DNA of 64,000 bases from Acinetobacter genomosp. 15BJ (GTDB lineage: Bacteria > Pseudomonadota > Gammaproteobacteria > Pseudomonadales > Moraxellaceae). Within the stretch, counting starts at the first letter, position 1, and the number at the start of each line of letters is the position of its first letter. The stretch is taken from contig NZ_KE007345.1 of the NCBI RefSeq assembly GCF_000400715.1, positions 382,351 through 446,350 of the forward strand. Direction: 5' to 3'. Both the position numbers and the translations under genes were made by a program. Shown one piece after another: positions 37,685 through 47,000 of this stretch. A model generated the notes under the pieces. It did not search any database and was not told the origin of the DNA. It worked only from the letters and a program-made list of their open reading frames with translations.

Positions 37685-39529
37685 TTATTGTTTCCCTTTA
37701 AATAAAGCCAATTGTTGTAATAGCTCAGCTTTTTGGAATGCACCCGTTAAGCGTAGCGAGCGAATTTCTTGTTGTTGCTGATCTAAGAATAAATACGTTG
37801 GTGGTCCCAAAATATCCCTTTGTGCCAACAATGCTTGGTGTGACGCATCATAATGGCTTAAATCCATTTTAATCAGATAATAACCAGACAAGGCCTGTTG
37901 CACCTCTGCATCTTTTAGAATGCGATGCTCAATCGGCTGACAAGCCACACACCAATCCGCATAGACATCAACCACAATGCCACGGTCTTTGGGCGCATTG
38001 GCTAAAATCTGCTGAAATTCATCTGCTGTTTTTGCCACATGCCATTCGGCCAGCTTATCTGCCTGAACCGAATTGAGACTTTGAAAATGCTGATATTGAT
38101 TAAAGGCCAATGCTGGAATCGCTAAAATCAGTAATATCGCATACAACCATTGCAGCTTACTTTTCTGTGCAAACAGGCGATATGCCGCATAAATAATAAA
38201 GGCCAAACCGAGAATTAAGCTAAGAATTTGAATCGCGAGTTCTGGCAATAAAGGACGAATAAAATAAATGCTCAAGGCCAACATTAAAAAGGCAAAGATC
38301 ACCTTGATTTGATTCATCCAGTCACCTGCTTTGGGTAAAGCTTTTGCCCCCAAAACGCTGGCCAACAGCAATGGAATGCCCATCCCAAAACCGAGTGTAA
38401 ACAGCAACAACCCACCTTGCCATTGACTCTGTGTTTGTGAAATAAATAGTAGTACGCCTGCTAAAGGTGCGGTCATACATGGCCCGACCAATAGCGCAGA
38501 GATCATGCCCATGACACCAGCACCGACCAAAGTACCGCCTTTTTGATTGGATTGCATCTGATCCAGTCGATTGATCCAGCTCTGTGGCAGTTTCAACTCG
38601 AACAGGCCAAATAAATTGAGGGCAAACACCACAAACAATAAGCTAAATGCAATCAATGTTGCAGGCTGTTGTAACCAACGCTGGAAATTCAATCCTGCCG
38701 CCGAAGCAATTAAACCTAATACCGCATAGACCAAGGCCATACTCACGACAAAAGTCAGTGCAATCGACCAAGCCTTGACGCCTTTATTGTCACGCACAAT
38801 CAATGAGGTCAGAATCGGTAACATTGGTAAGGAACATGGCGTGAACGCCAATAAAATTCCTAAGCCTAAGAATAATAAGATGCTATAGGCCAACGAATGC
38901 TGTTCGAGTGCGCTTGACCACTTTTGGTCTTGCGCCATCACACCTGAATTATTTGAATTTTTTGCCGTCGGCTCAGCTTGCGCCTCATCATTTGTTGCCG
39001 TTTGGGTATTTAAGGCTTGAGATGAACGTGCTACATCTAAAAAGCTTTTTTTCGTATTTGTGCTGACATTCTGTGCACTGACCAAGCCATCAGCATCGGT
39101 TTGAAATTCAATATTTTGTGGAGGATAACAAATACGGTCTTTGGCACAGCCCTGCCAAGTCACACGATAATGCTGCGAAGCTTGGGTTGGAATACTAAAT
39201 TCGGCTTGTTGATAATAGACTTGGCTGTGGCCATAGTTCTCATCATACTGCTCTACCGCTTTCGGTAAAGTCAGTGCGACGGGCTGGTTACCCTGCTGCA
39301 CTTCAAATTTGTGTTGATATAAATAGTAATTCGGCTGAATCGACCAATGCAAGCGCGCTTGATTCTGTGCAGTCGACTCAACCGTAAATGCAAAAGCCTG
39401 TTCGGGGCTGAGCAATGGCGCCGATGAATTTTCTTGGGCGTAAGTCAAAGACCCACATAACAACAATAAAGTCCCAAGAAAGTAACGCATCAGCGGGAAA
39501 GATTTCCCAATCTGAACAGACATTTGCAT
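37685..39529 (-). CDS. dsbD: Thiol:disulfide interchange protein DsbD
   Basis: 614 residues. Carries electrons from cytoplasmic thioredoxin to periplasmic DsbC/CcmG. Signal peptide, then DsbD-alpha (CAKDRICYPPQ, the Cys pair near 123-129), an eight-helix membrane domain with FTPCSLPMLPIL (Cys near 230) and VGPCMTAPLAG (Cys near 352), then C-terminal thioredoxin-like DsbD-gamma with DWCVACQPIE. All six catalytic cysteines are present. Start taken at 39529; MRYFLGTLLLLCG 13 codons later would give a shorter signal peptide. Longer than E. coli DsbD by ~50 residues, mainly in the linker after alpha. Confidence 0.95.
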   Translation of the reverse strand: MQMSVQIGKSFPLMRYFLGTLLLLCGSLTYAQENSSAPLLSPEQAFAFTVESTAQNQARLHWSIQPNYYLYQHKFEVQQGNQPVALTLPKAVEQYDENYGHSQVYYQQAEFSIPTQASQHYRVTWQGCAKDRICYPPQNIEFQTDADGLVSAQNVSTNTKKSFLDVARSSQALNTQTATNDEAQAEPTAKNSNNSGVMAQDQKWSSALEQHSLAYSILLFLGLGILLAFTPCSLPMLPILTSLIVRDNKGVKAWSIALTFVVSMALVYAVLGLIASAAGLNFQRWLQQPATLIAFSLLFVVFALNLFGLFELKLPQSWINRLDQMQSNQKGGTLVGAGVMGMISALLVGPCMTAPLAGVLLFISQTQSQWQGGLLLFTLGFGMGIPLLLASVLGAKALPKAGDWMNQIKVIFAFLMLALSIYFIRPLLPELAIQILSLILGLAFIIYAAYRLFAQKSKLQWLYAILLILAIPALAFNQYQHFQSLNSVQADKLAEWHVAKTADEFQQILANAPKDRGIVVDVYADWCVACQPIEHRILKDAEVQQALSGYYLIKMDLSHYDASHQALLAQRDILGPPTYLFLDQQQQEIRSLRLTGAFQKAELLQQLALFKGKQ

Positions 39530-39602
39530 GATTATCTCACTATCACTCTCCTGAACCTCCCTCCCACTTATGCAGAAGTGAATTTAAGAGAATTCATTAT
39601 TG

Positions 39603-40370
39603 TTAGAATAAAACCGATACGCCGAAGCCACCGTTATAACCTTTTTGATCGCCATTAAGATCAACGCCAATGCTTGCATCCAATTGCGTGCGATTATTCA
39701 AGGCATAAATCAGACCTGTACCAAGACCATATTCATAATCTTGGCTCTCCGCTTTACGATAAACAAATTCTGAATAACCCGATAATTTTCCTGCAATTTT
39801 ATAATCAATGGTTGGAATGGCAGTCACTGCCCAGTTACTGTTCTGCGCTTCATAACGCATCGTGATCGAAGTTCCAATCAAGTCGCTAAATTCGTAAGCA
39901 ACCGCTGAGGTGAGACTATAGATATCATCGTGGTTGGTGAATTCATCATTGCCCGTTGCAATGATGGCTTCTGCCAACAATGCCATGGATAAACGATCAT
40001 CTTTTAGATCAATGGCTTTTTTCAAACCAATGCTGACATCGCCTAGACCATTGTTTTCTTTTTTCGTACCTGCACGCTTGTACTGCTGCCACACTGGACC
40101 TTGCCAACCCAATTGCAATTCCAAACCATCGGCCAAACCGGTACGCAACAACATGTCACCATTCAGGGTTAAGGTCTTGTCTTTGACCCCATCTACATTA
40201 CCTTCTTGGTAATTGACACTCGGTAAACCTTGTTCCCATGCCAACTGTCCCACAGGGGTAATACCTGTCCCTATCCCCGTACCAGGGCGGTCAAAAGAAA
40301 AGTCAGCCGCAAAAACGGTACTTGTCAGCATAGATGCAGCAATTAAGCTCAATGTTTGTAATGTTTTCAT
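39603..40370 (-). CDS. Outer-membrane beta-barrel protein (phenol-degradation MetA-like family)
   Basis: 255 residues. Signal peptide (cleavage near VFA/AD, residue 21), then a barrel beginning FSFDRPGTGIGTGITPVGQLAWEQG, a layout I associate with the MetA-like (PF13557-type) transporters. C-terminal Phe. Function is probably passive uptake or membrane structural; no substrate. Start at MKTLQTLSLI; the longer frame adds four residues. It stands upstream of dsbD with a 70-bp gap. Confidence 0.78.
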   Translation of the reverse strand: MKTLQTLSLIAASMLTSTVFAADFSFDRPGTGIGTGITPVGQLAWEQGLPSVNYQEGNVDGVKDKTLTLNGDMLLRTGLADGLELQLGWQGPVWQQYKRAGTKKENNGLGDVSIGLKKAIDLKDDRLSMALLAEAIIATGNDEFTNHDDIYSLTSAVAYEFSDLIGTSITMRYEAQNSNWAVTAIPTIDYKIAGKLSGYSEFVYRKAESQDYEYGLGTGLIYALNNRTQLDASIGVDLNGDQKGYNGGFGVSVLF

Positions 40371-40402
40371 TCTATTCCTCATTCTATTTCTAATGGCTTG
40401 GC

Positions 40403-40948
40403 TTATGCGCTGAGCTCTTTTGACATTTTTGCACCATGTTCACGTAGCAATTCTAGTGTTGCACGCTCTTCTGGCAATGACTCTGACCAATCAATTTCAT
40501 CAAATTCGCAATCAAAGAACAATTGGCTGATCGATGATAAAACCGTTAAGCCTTCTTCATCACGGGTATTTGGATCTACTTTTTCAACCAATAAGCGTTC
40601 TACTACAGGCACGCAAGCAGAACTTGCCGCATCCCACAATGGACCATAAAACTCTTCTGAATCCCATAGATGTAGATTGGCTTTGGCTTGAATCAATACA
40701 TCTAAAATATCTAAATAAACTTTGAGTTGTTGTTGCTTTTCTTCGTCAGTGAAAGGCTTGCCTGCTTCATAAGCTTCACAAATTCGTTCCCACCATACGA
40801 ATAAACCATCGCAAATCACAGAGACAGGAGGACCTTGTTCAGGGTCAATAAAATTCGGGTCGAGTCCTTCAGCAAGTAAAGATTGCACTTGGTCCAAATC
40901 GAGTTGTTGTATGGCTTGCACCAAGGCCTGCTGTTGCTTATTTAACAT
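40403..40948 (-). CDS. Ankyrin-repeat protein
   Basis: 181 residues. Two or three degenerate ankyrin repeats: ALVQAIQQLDLDQVQSLLAEGLDPNFID at the start, LIQAKANLHLWDSEEFYGPLWDAASSACVPVVERLLVEKVDPNTRDEEGLTVL in the centre. No catalytic domain or signal peptide. Probably a cytoplasmic protein-interaction module. Divergence from standard repeats and lack of partner make function open. Confidence 0.78.
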   Translation of the reverse strand: MLNKQQQALVQAIQQLDLDQVQSLLAEGLDPNFIDPEQGPPVSVICDGLFVWWERICEAYEAGKPFTDEEKQQQLKVYLDILDVLIQAKANLHLWDSEEFYGPLWDAASSACVPVVERLLVEKVDPNTRDEEGLTVLSSISQLFFDCEFDEIDWSESLPEERATLELLREHGAKMSKELSA

Positions 40949-41051
40949 GACCAATTCTCACAATATTTTTTAATATGTCTATTATGCCGAATATCCTGAC
41001 AGGATTTTATAAAACCATCTAAAAAATCATGTATAAATTTGATACACGCAT

Positions 41052-41080
41052 AAAAAAAGCCCTGAACAGGGCTTTTTTTA
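41052..41080 (-). terminator. Terminator of the HPF-like gene
   Basis: AAAAAAGCCCTG, 2-nt loop, CAGGGCTTTTTT. It lies 12 bp beyond the stop. Confidence 0.9.
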
Positions 41081-41091
41081 TGCGTCGATTT

Positions 41092-41466
41092 TTATGCTTC
41101 ATCATCCACTTTTACATCGTCATCTACATCGACATATTCAGGTAAACCACCACGATGCTGATCTTTTTTCTCATACAGATGCTCTAAGCTACGTTTTAGC
41201 TTATCAATCGCACCATGAATCGAATTATCAATATTTGCTGCTTTATGAGTCACAGCGATAGGTTTCATGCCTGCTGGGCGAGCTTCAATCATACAACGTT
41301 TGTCATGATCGCCCGTTTTGTCCCCATTTTCATCACTAATATGAACCGAAAAATGTGTAATACGCTCGCTATAACGTTGGAATTCTTGTGTAAGTTCTGC
41401 ACGAACATAACTGTTTAAGCGTTCACTACCTTGAATGTTTTTATCTGTACGGATTTCAATATTCAT
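41092..41466 (-). CDS. HPF/RaiA-family ribosome-associated protein
   Basis: 124 residues. MNIEIRTDKNIQGSERLNSYVRAELTQEF and the ending IDKLKRSLEHLYEKKDQHRG show the beta-alpha-beta-beta-beta-alpha HPF/RaiA fold, followed by an acidic tail (DVDDDVKVDDEA). Members bind the 30S subunit and promote hibernation or stress protection. The ATG at 41466 follows AGAGGAAGA; the longer frame upstream has no family similarity. It is divergent from the Tsx-like gene. Confidence 0.88.
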   Translation of the reverse strand: MNIEIRTDKNIQGSERLNSYVRAELTQEFQRYSERITHFSVHISDENGDKTGDHDKRCMIEARPAGMKPIAVTHKAANIDNSIHGAIDKLKRSLEHLYEKKDQHRGGLPEYVDVDDDVKVDDEA

Positions 41467-41835
41467 AAATATCTTCCTCTCTTTTCTGTGAGACGGTGCT
41501 ACAAAACTTTTTTCTTTGCACACTTTGAGCATGCAGTCATTCAGTGCAGTTGTATATTCTGATTGTGTAAATGCGTGTTGTCTCCTCGCTTTGCATCTGT
41601 TGTTTTTCAGTATGTAAGAAGATCTTCTATAATTCCAATATCTGACTTTCCTCCAAAATATGCAAGCTGATTTTTGACATTTTGATGAAATCTTCAACAA
41701 AAAGATGATTAACTTTAACGTCCTTTTAGATGGCTTCTGGCATATACAATTCTTTTGTTCATTTGGTCAAATTTGGCTTTATTTTTGCTTAATACCTTGT
41801 ATCCTTTACACGCCTTTTGGGGGGAGATTTTTTAA
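41467..41835. promoter_or_regulatory. 369-bp divergent intergenic region
   Basis: Separates the HPF-like gene and the Tsx-like gene; must contain both promoters. AT-rich. A GGGGGAG ribosome-binding site precedes the ATG at 41836. No clear operator, RNA structure or coding frame was recognised. Confidence 0.5.
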
Positions 41836-42561
41836 ATGCAATTGAAGCAACTTGCAGCAACATGTTTATTGGTATCTACAGCCGCTTTCACTCAAGCAAA
41901 GCCGATTTGGCAAGATTTCAGCTTGACTGGTTTGTACGGTGAAAACTACGAAGTTGTTGATGAAAAGCAAACAACGATCACGGTTGAATATGCGGCAAAA
42001 GTAAAATATGCCGATGTATTCTTCTTTATGGACCGTATGCGTGGCAGCGATGACCATAAAAGTACCTATTTCGAACTTTCTCCGCGTTTAAGCTTGGGTG
42101 AGATTTCAGGTCAGAAACTTGCGTTTGGTCCAATCAAAGATGTGCTGATCTCAACTACTTGGGAAAGCAATAATGATGACTTCGCTAGCTTTGACAACTT
42201 CTTATATGGTGTCGGTTTCGATTTAGCCATTCCATATTTCCAATATGCGAATGTGAACTTCTACCGCGCCAACAATGAAAATACGGCTGATGACTACCAA
42301 ATGACCATTGCTTATGCTTTGCCATTTAAAGTATCAAACGAAGATTTCTTGGTGGATGGTTTCCTTGACTGGTCTACAGGCGAAAAAGATCACGCCAGTG
42401 AATTGAACTGGACCACACAATACAAGTGGAACTTGGGTAAACACATTTCACCAGACACTCGCCTCTATTTAGGTGTTGAACATTCTGTTTGGAATAACAA
42501 ATTTGGTATGAAAAACCGTGACGAAAATAACGTCAGCGCTTTGATCAAATATCACTTCTAA
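41836..42561 (+). CDS. Tsx-like outer-membrane nucleoside channel
   Basis: 241 residues. Signal peptide ending near TQA/KP (residue 22). The mature part begins with a WQDFSLTGLYGENYEV strand and continues with strand blocks (FFFMDRMRG, YFELSPRLSLGEISG, YFQYANVNFYRA, YKWNLGKHISP) characteristic of Tsx-family nucleoside-specific channels. It ends in a terminal Phe. Single-gene unit with strong ribosome-binding site and terminator. Confidence 0.85.
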   Translation: MQLKQLAATCLLVSTAAFTQAKPIWQDFSLTGLYGENYEVVDEKQTTITVEYAAKVKYADVFFFMDRMRGSDDHKSTYFELSPRLSLGEISGQKLAFGPIKDVLISTTWESNNDDFASFDNFLYGVGFDLAIPYFQYANVNFYRANNENTADDYQMTIAYALPFKVSNEDFLVDGFLDWSTGEKDHASELNWTTQYKWNLGKHISPDTRLYLGVEHSVWNNKFGMKNRDENNVSALIKYHF

Positions 42562-42580
42562 GCCTTTTAGGATGTGAAAA

Positions 42581-42607
42581 AAACAGCAAGGAATTCCTTG
42601 CTGTTTT
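42581..42607 (+). terminator. Terminator of the Tsx-like gene
   Basis: AACAGCAAGG, AATT centre, CCTTGCTGTT then T run. Confidence 0.9.
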
Positions 42608-42696
42608 TGTTGGTATCGCTGAATATAAACCTGAAACGATTTGCCTCTTTCCCAATGCCTTATCTTTTGTTTTGTCTCATTCGATGACCTTTGCCC

Positions 42697-43248
42697 ATGT
42701 CTGAAAATATTGCACTTACCTCTTCTAACTTAGCCGCACATTTCCACATTCGTTTCGCCACAGTCGATGACCTCGAACAAATCCTCGCCATTTATAATGC
42801 GGAGATTCTCAATGGCACAGCGAATTGGAATGATCAGGCGGTTTCCTTAGCGGATTATCAGCAACGTTTTTACAGCATGCAGCAACAACAATTTCCCATG
42901 ATCGTGGTCGAAGACCTGAATAGCCATCAAGTGGCAGGCTATGCCTATTACACTGCTTTTCGGACCATCAGCGGTTATCGTCAAAGCATTGAGCATTCTG
43001 TTTTTGTTGACCCAAGCTACGCTCGCCAAGGTCTGGGCAAAGCCCTGATGCAACAACTGATTCATCTGGCCAAACAGCAAAATATGCATATCATGGTGGC
43101 TGCGATTGATAGTGAAAATAAGGGCTCGATTGTGTTACATGAACAGCTTGGCTTCGTCCAGACAGGTTATATGCCACAAGTGGGGCAAAAGTTTGGCACA
43201 TGGCGGGATTTGGTCTGGATGCAACTGCAACTCACAGAATCTCAATAA
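42697..43248 (+). CDS. GNAT-family N-acetyltransferase (phosphinothricin acetyltransferase-like)
   Basis: 183 residues. Acetyl-CoA binding motif SYARQGLGKALMQQLI near residue 110 (RxxGxG/A) inside a GNAT fold. The start region IRFATVDDLEQILAIYNAEILNGTANW and C-terminal LGFVQTGYMPQVGQKFGTWRDLVWMQ match the PAT/YncA (methionine sulfone or phosphinothricin) branch. The usual role is N-acetylation of toxic amino-acid analogues. Start at MSENIAL. Confidence 0.88.
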   Translation: MSENIALTSSNLAAHFHIRFATVDDLEQILAIYNAEILNGTANWNDQAVSLADYQQRFYSMQQQQFPMIVVEDLNSHQVAGYAYYTAFRTISGYRQSIEHSVFVDPSYARQGLGKALMQQLIHLAKQQNMHIMVAAIDSENKGSIVLHEQLGFVQTGYMPQVGQKFGTWRDLVWMQLQLTESQ

Positions 43249-43329
43249 AAACCTTACTGTTACCCTACTGTCCTACGACTAAATTGTGGCTTAGAATGAA
43301 AGCAATACTTGATTTCAAAAATAGCCAAA

Positions 43330-44070
43330 ATGATTAAAACATCTCAACTCGGTCTGTGTATTTCCGTTGCAATCGCTTCATGCGCGAGCTTTGCCGAAGT
43401 TTCTTTTGAACAAGAATTGCAACAAGGTTGCGCCAAAGTAAAGCAATATGCGCAGGCAGGTAAAAAGTTTTACGATCAAAAGCAATATCTCAAAGCTGCC
43501 AAGCAATTTGAAGACCAAGCTGCATGGACACATTTCTGTCAGGCCAATGCTGATGAAAGTGGCATTCAGGTCAGTGACCGAGACATTGAAATCGCCAACA
43601 ATAATGTCGGGTTAAGCTATGCCAAACTGGACAAACCACAATGGGCAAGAGTCTGGTTTCTTAGAGATAAAGACTCCAAAACCAGTCAATACAACTTAAA
43701 ACAGCTCCCTAAACCAAAACTATCTTCAGATTTACAAGGGACATATGTCCGCGCCAATGGTTTTGGACAATGGGATTACATCAAGGTCAGCAAAAAACTG
43801 AATAAATATGCGATTGCCTTTGATGGTTATTACTTTGGACTACGTGGCCTGATCTATGGACCCAATATGGGACAGTTTGAAACCAGCATGCCAATCAAGT
43901 CAAAGCAAGCCAGCTATCGCTATGAGGACTGTCAGATCAAACTTCAATTCGCCAATGATGCGAATCTTGGACAAAAAATTGAGGTTGAACAGCATAATGG
44001 CGAGTCCTCATGTGGCTTTGGACACAATGTCTATGCTGGCGGGACGTTCTATAAAGTTGAAAACAAATGA
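43330..44070 (+). CDS. Secreted hypothetical protein with TPR-like N-terminal half
   Basis: 246 residues. The signal peptide ends near SFA/EV (residue 22). The next ~100 residues (GKKFYDQKQYLKAAKQFEDQAAW, then NNVGLSYAKLDKPQWARVWF) look like one or two degenerate TPR helices. The C-terminal half is beta-rich, with a Cys pair (CQIK, SSCGFGH). Probably periplasmic or lipid-independent. No family recognised. Confidence 0.7.
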   Translation: MIKTSQLGLCISVAIASCASFAEVSFEQELQQGCAKVKQYAQAGKKFYDQKQYLKAAKQFEDQAAWTHFCQANADESGIQVSDRDIEIANNNVGLSYAKLDKPQWARVWFLRDKDSKTSQYNLKQLPKPKLSSDLQGTYVRANGFGQWDYIKVSKKLNKYAIAFDGYYFGLRGLIYGPNMGQFETSMPIKSKQASYRYEDCQIKLQFANDANLGQKIEVEQHNGESSCGFGHNVYAGGTFYKVENK

Positions 44071-44148
44071 GTGATCATTACACCCAAACTCTACAAAAAA
44101 TTTAAGAAAAAGTATGATACTCGGAAACGTTATTCACAACCTGAGCAA

Positions 44149-44242
44149 GCTAAAGCGACTAAAGCTTTAGCGAAGCGCAAGAAAAGTTGCAATAAAGAAT
44201 GCTTTTGCCCTTACGAAGCTTCAAACGCTTCTCAGGGCAAAA
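44149..44242. other. Nested hairpin region downstream of the secreted protein gene
   Basis: GCTAAAGC/GCTTTAGC (44149 and 44164) form one stem. TTTTGCCCT/AGGGCAAAA (44203 and 44234) form a second, which encloses GAAGC/GCTTC. No T run follows closely. A 69-codon GTG frame spans it but looks spurious; the region may terminate transcription. Confidence 0.5.
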
Positions 44243-44360
44243 CCAAAGTAACTCTAGCCGAAGGCTTATTTAGAAATTAGAAAACTACTTGGTATGACTC
44301 CGTAAAATAATCATTTTTTTAATATCTACTTTTCTAAATAGTGATATGTAGAGATTGATA

Positions 44361-45059
44361 TTAAATCGCCACCAACTCTCGAATCCCCTTCTCAGGCATC
44401 TCCTCCCCTCGCCCTTGCGCAATCACCTGCCCACGCGCCATCACGGTATACGCATCTGCCAACTCCTCGGCAAAGTCATAAAACTGCTCTACCAGAATAA
44501 TCGCCATTTCGCCCTGATCGGCCAGCTTACGAATCACCCGACCAATATCTTTAATAATCGAGGGCTGAATCCCTTCGGTCGGTTCATCTAAAATCAAAAC
44601 ACTCGGCTCCGAAGCCAACGCTCGGGCAATCGCAAGCTGCTGTTGCTGACCACCGGATAAATCACCGCCACGGCGGTGTTTCATTTCATCCAACACAGGG
44701 AAAATTTCATATAAATGGCTTGGTACCTTACGCGTCTTAGCCCCTGAAAATTTAGCCATGCCAATTAAAATATTTTCTTCTACCGTTAAAGTCGAAAAGA
44801 TATCACGACCTTGCGGCACATAGGCCAAACCCGCACGCACCCGTTGCTCAGGGGACATCTTGGCCATGTCTTTACCATCTAATAGAATCTGCCCTGACTT
44901 AATCGGCAGAATCCCCATGAGGCATTTCAGCAAGGTAGTTTTGCCCACGCCGTTACGTCCTAGCACCACACTACATTCACCCACAGGCGCAGCAAAAGAC
45001 ACATCACGGAGAATATGACTGCCACCATAGAATTGATTAATTTGTTTCACTTCTAGCAT
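44361..45059 (-). CDS. urtE: Urea ABC transporter ATP-binding subunit UrtE
   Basis: 232 residues, last gene of urtABCDE. Walker A GRNGVGKTTLL near 34, Q-loop VPQGRDIF, signature LSGGQQQQLAIARAL near 135, Walker B VLILDEPTEG near 158, and a final switch His region. Like LivF of branched-chain amino-acid transporters, UrtE pairs with UrtD at the cytoplasmic face of UrtB/UrtC. A 9-bp gap follows UrtD. Confidence 0.94.
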   Translation of the reverse strand: MLEVKQINQFYGGSHILRDVSFAAPVGECSVVLGRNGVGKTTLLKCLMGILPIKSGQILLDGKDMAKMSPEQRVRAGLAYVPQGRDIFSTLTVEENILIGMAKFSGAKTRKVPSHLYEIFPVLDEMKHRRGGDLSGGQQQQLAIARALASEPSVLILDEPTEGIQPSIIKDIGRVIRKLADQGEMAIILVEQFYDFAEELADAYTVMARGQVIAQGRGEEMPEKGIRELVAI

Positions 45060-45068
45060 GTGTCTCTC

Positions 45069-45896
45069 CTAGCGTCCTAAATACTTTTCAATCACATCGT
45101 CATTGGCCTGAACCTCTGCCAATGTACCCTCGGCCAAGATTGCCCCTTGCGCCAATACCGTGACTTTTTCACTGATGGTGTCAATGAAATTCATGTCATG
45201 CTCCACCACTACTAGCGTGTGATTTTTTTTGAGTTCTAGACACAGTTCAGCGGTGCGCTCAGTTTCAGCATCGGTCATGCCAGCAACAGGCTCATCCAGT
45301 AAAATTAACTTCGGCCGTTGCATCAACAACATGCCGATTTCCAACCACTGTTTTTGTCCATGTGAGAGCAAACCCGCTGGCTTATGTACAAACTCCTTTA
45401 AACGAATCTGTTCCAAGCTTTCATCCAAAGCCAATTGCGCTTCTGGATCTAAACGAGAAAAGAAGCTTTTCTTCACCCGTTTATCTCGTGGTGCTGCCAG
45501 CAGTAAATTTTCCATTACAGTAAAATTTTCAAATACCGTTGGTTTTTGGAATTTTCGACCGATGCCCGCCTCAGCAATTTGCTCGGTACTCATTTTGGCA
45601 AGATCATAGTTTTGCCCAAAAAATGCCGTACCTGTGGTCGGACGAGTTTTGCCAGTTATGACATCCATCAAGGTGGTTTTACCCGCACCATTCGGTCCAA
45701 TAATGCAGCGTAATTCGCCCTCGGCAATGTACAGCGATAAATCATTCAAGGCTCGAAATGAGTCAAACCAGACACTGACTTTTTCCAGATACAAGGCTAT
45801 ACCGTGACTAAAATCCGCACCTTGTGGCTTGGCACGACCATAGCCCTCACCAAGTTGACCGCCATGTTGAGCAGAGTCTATTAATACATCACTCAT
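45069..45896 (-). CDS. urtD: Urea ABC transporter ATP-binding subunit UrtD
   Basis: 275 residues. Walker A IGPNGAGKTTLM near 65; LSHGQKQWLEIGMLL as the signature (LSxGQ with H); Walker B LILLDEPVAGMTDAE near 205; switch VVEHDMNFIDTI. The LivG-type sequence with GMT-D matches UrtD. The N-terminal ~27 residues are an extension before the domain. The start is adjacent to the urtC stop (45897). Confidence 0.94.
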   Translation of the reverse strand: MSDVLIDSAQHGGQLGEGYGRAKPQGADFSHGIALYLEKVSVWFDSFRALNDLSLYIAEGELRCIIGPNGAGKTTLMDVITGKTRPTTGTAFFGQNYDLAKMSTEQIAEAGIGRKFQKPTVFENFTVMENLLLAAPRDKRVKKSFFSRLDPEAQLALDESLEQIRLKEFVHKPAGLLSHGQKQWLEIGMLLMQRPKLILLDEPVAGMTDAETERTAELCLELKKNHTLVVVEHDMNFIDTISEKVTVLAQGAILAEGTLAEVQANDDVIEKYLGR

Positions 45897-47000
45897 TTAA
45901 TCACGCTCCTTTTTAAAACGGTCAAATAAACCAATGACGCCCTTAGGCAAGAACAAGGTCACCACGATGAAAAGTGCGCCCAAGATCAATAACCATGCTT
46001 CTGGCGCAGCCACAGTAAAATAGGTTTTCACAGCATTGATTAAACCTGCCCCTAAAATCGGACCAATCAAAGTGCCACGTCCACCCGCAGCCACCCACAC
46101 CGCCATTTCAATTGAATTGACGGGGTTCATTTCACTTGGATTAATGATGCCTGCCTGTGGCACATACAACGCCCCTGCGATGCCTGCAATCACCGCGGAC
46201 AATACCCATGCCGACAGCTTGTACCACAACGTTCGATAGCCGAGATATTGCAAGCGATTTTCACTGTCTCGAATTGCACCCAAGACCCGTCCATAAGGAC
46301 GATTCATCAGTTGACGCAGGCCAAGGAAGCACAACATCAACATTAACGCAGTCACAAAGCATAGCGTTGCACGCATCGGTGCAGAGGTAATATCAAAACC
46401 GAGAATGGTCTTAAAACCCGTAAAACCATTATTGCCCCCAAAGCCTGTTTCATTACGGAAGAACAGTAATGCGGCGGCAAAGGTCATGGCTTGGGTAATA
46501 ATCGAGAAATACACGCCTTTGATTTTGGAGCGAAAGGCAAAAAAGCCAAAAATAAACGCGATCAAACCAGGTACCAGCACCACCAGTGCTAAAGCCCACG
46601 CAATATGCTCGGTGCCGACCCAATACCAAGGCAACTCAGTCCAACTGAGGAAGCGCATAAAATCAGGCAGCCCATCACCTGCGGATTGGCGCATCAGGTA
46701 CATACCAAAGGCATACCCCCCCAAAGCAAAATACAAACCATGTCCTAAGCTCAGAATGCCGGCATAACCCCAAACCAAATCCAGTGCAAGAGCCACCAAG
46801 GCCAAACACATGATCTTGCCAATCAAGGTGATCCAATAAGCAGACAGATAAAATGCCGAGTCAGGAGACAGCAGGTGTAACCATGGCAACAACAACAGCA
46901 CGCCGAAACAAAGCGCAATCGCCATGGCGCTATAGGGCTTGTTGGCAAATAAAGAAGTGATTTTCATTGGCTTACTCCACAAACCGGCCTTTAATGGCAA
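45897..47000 (-). CDS. urtC: Urea ABC transporter permease UrtC
   Basis: 367 residues, LivM-type permease with about ten membrane helices. Family hallmarks: GLDLVWGYAGILSLGHGLYFALGGYAFGMYL near residue 68, FGGNNGFTGF near 198, and the coupling EAA-like IRDSENRLQYLGYRTLWYKLSAWV near 237. It begins within the 3' end of urtB (29-bp overlap at this start; a later ATG in the KITSLFANKPY region is possible). Confidence 0.94.
   Translation of the reverse strand: MPLKAGLWSKPMKITSLFANKPYSAMAIALCFGVLLLLPWLHLLSPDSAFYLSAYWITLIGKIMCLALVALALDLVWGYAGILSLGHGLYFALGGYAFGMYLMRQSAGDGLPDFMRFLSWTELPWYWVGTEHIAWALALVVLVPGLIAFIFGFFAFRSKIKGVYFSIITQAMTFAAALLFFRNETGFGGNNGFTGFKTILGFDITSAPMRATLCFVTALMLMLCFLGLRQLMNRPYGRVLGAIRDSENRLQYLGYRTLWYKLSAWVLSAVIAGIAGALYVPQAGIINPSEMNPVNSIEMAVWVAAGGRGTLIGPILGAGLINAVKTYFTVAAPEAWLLILGALFIVVTLFLPKGVIGLFDRFKKERD

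Noticed and set aside
41467..41700. N-terminal extension of the HPF-like gene
   Set aside because: The upstream part of the frame has no family similarity, is basic/Cys-rich, and the ATG at 41466 has a good AGAGGA ribosome-binding site.
44071..44280. 69-codon GTG frame after the secreted protein
   Set aside because: It is made of two inverted repeats and Lys-rich low complexity; no ribosome-binding site. Treated as a hairpin region.
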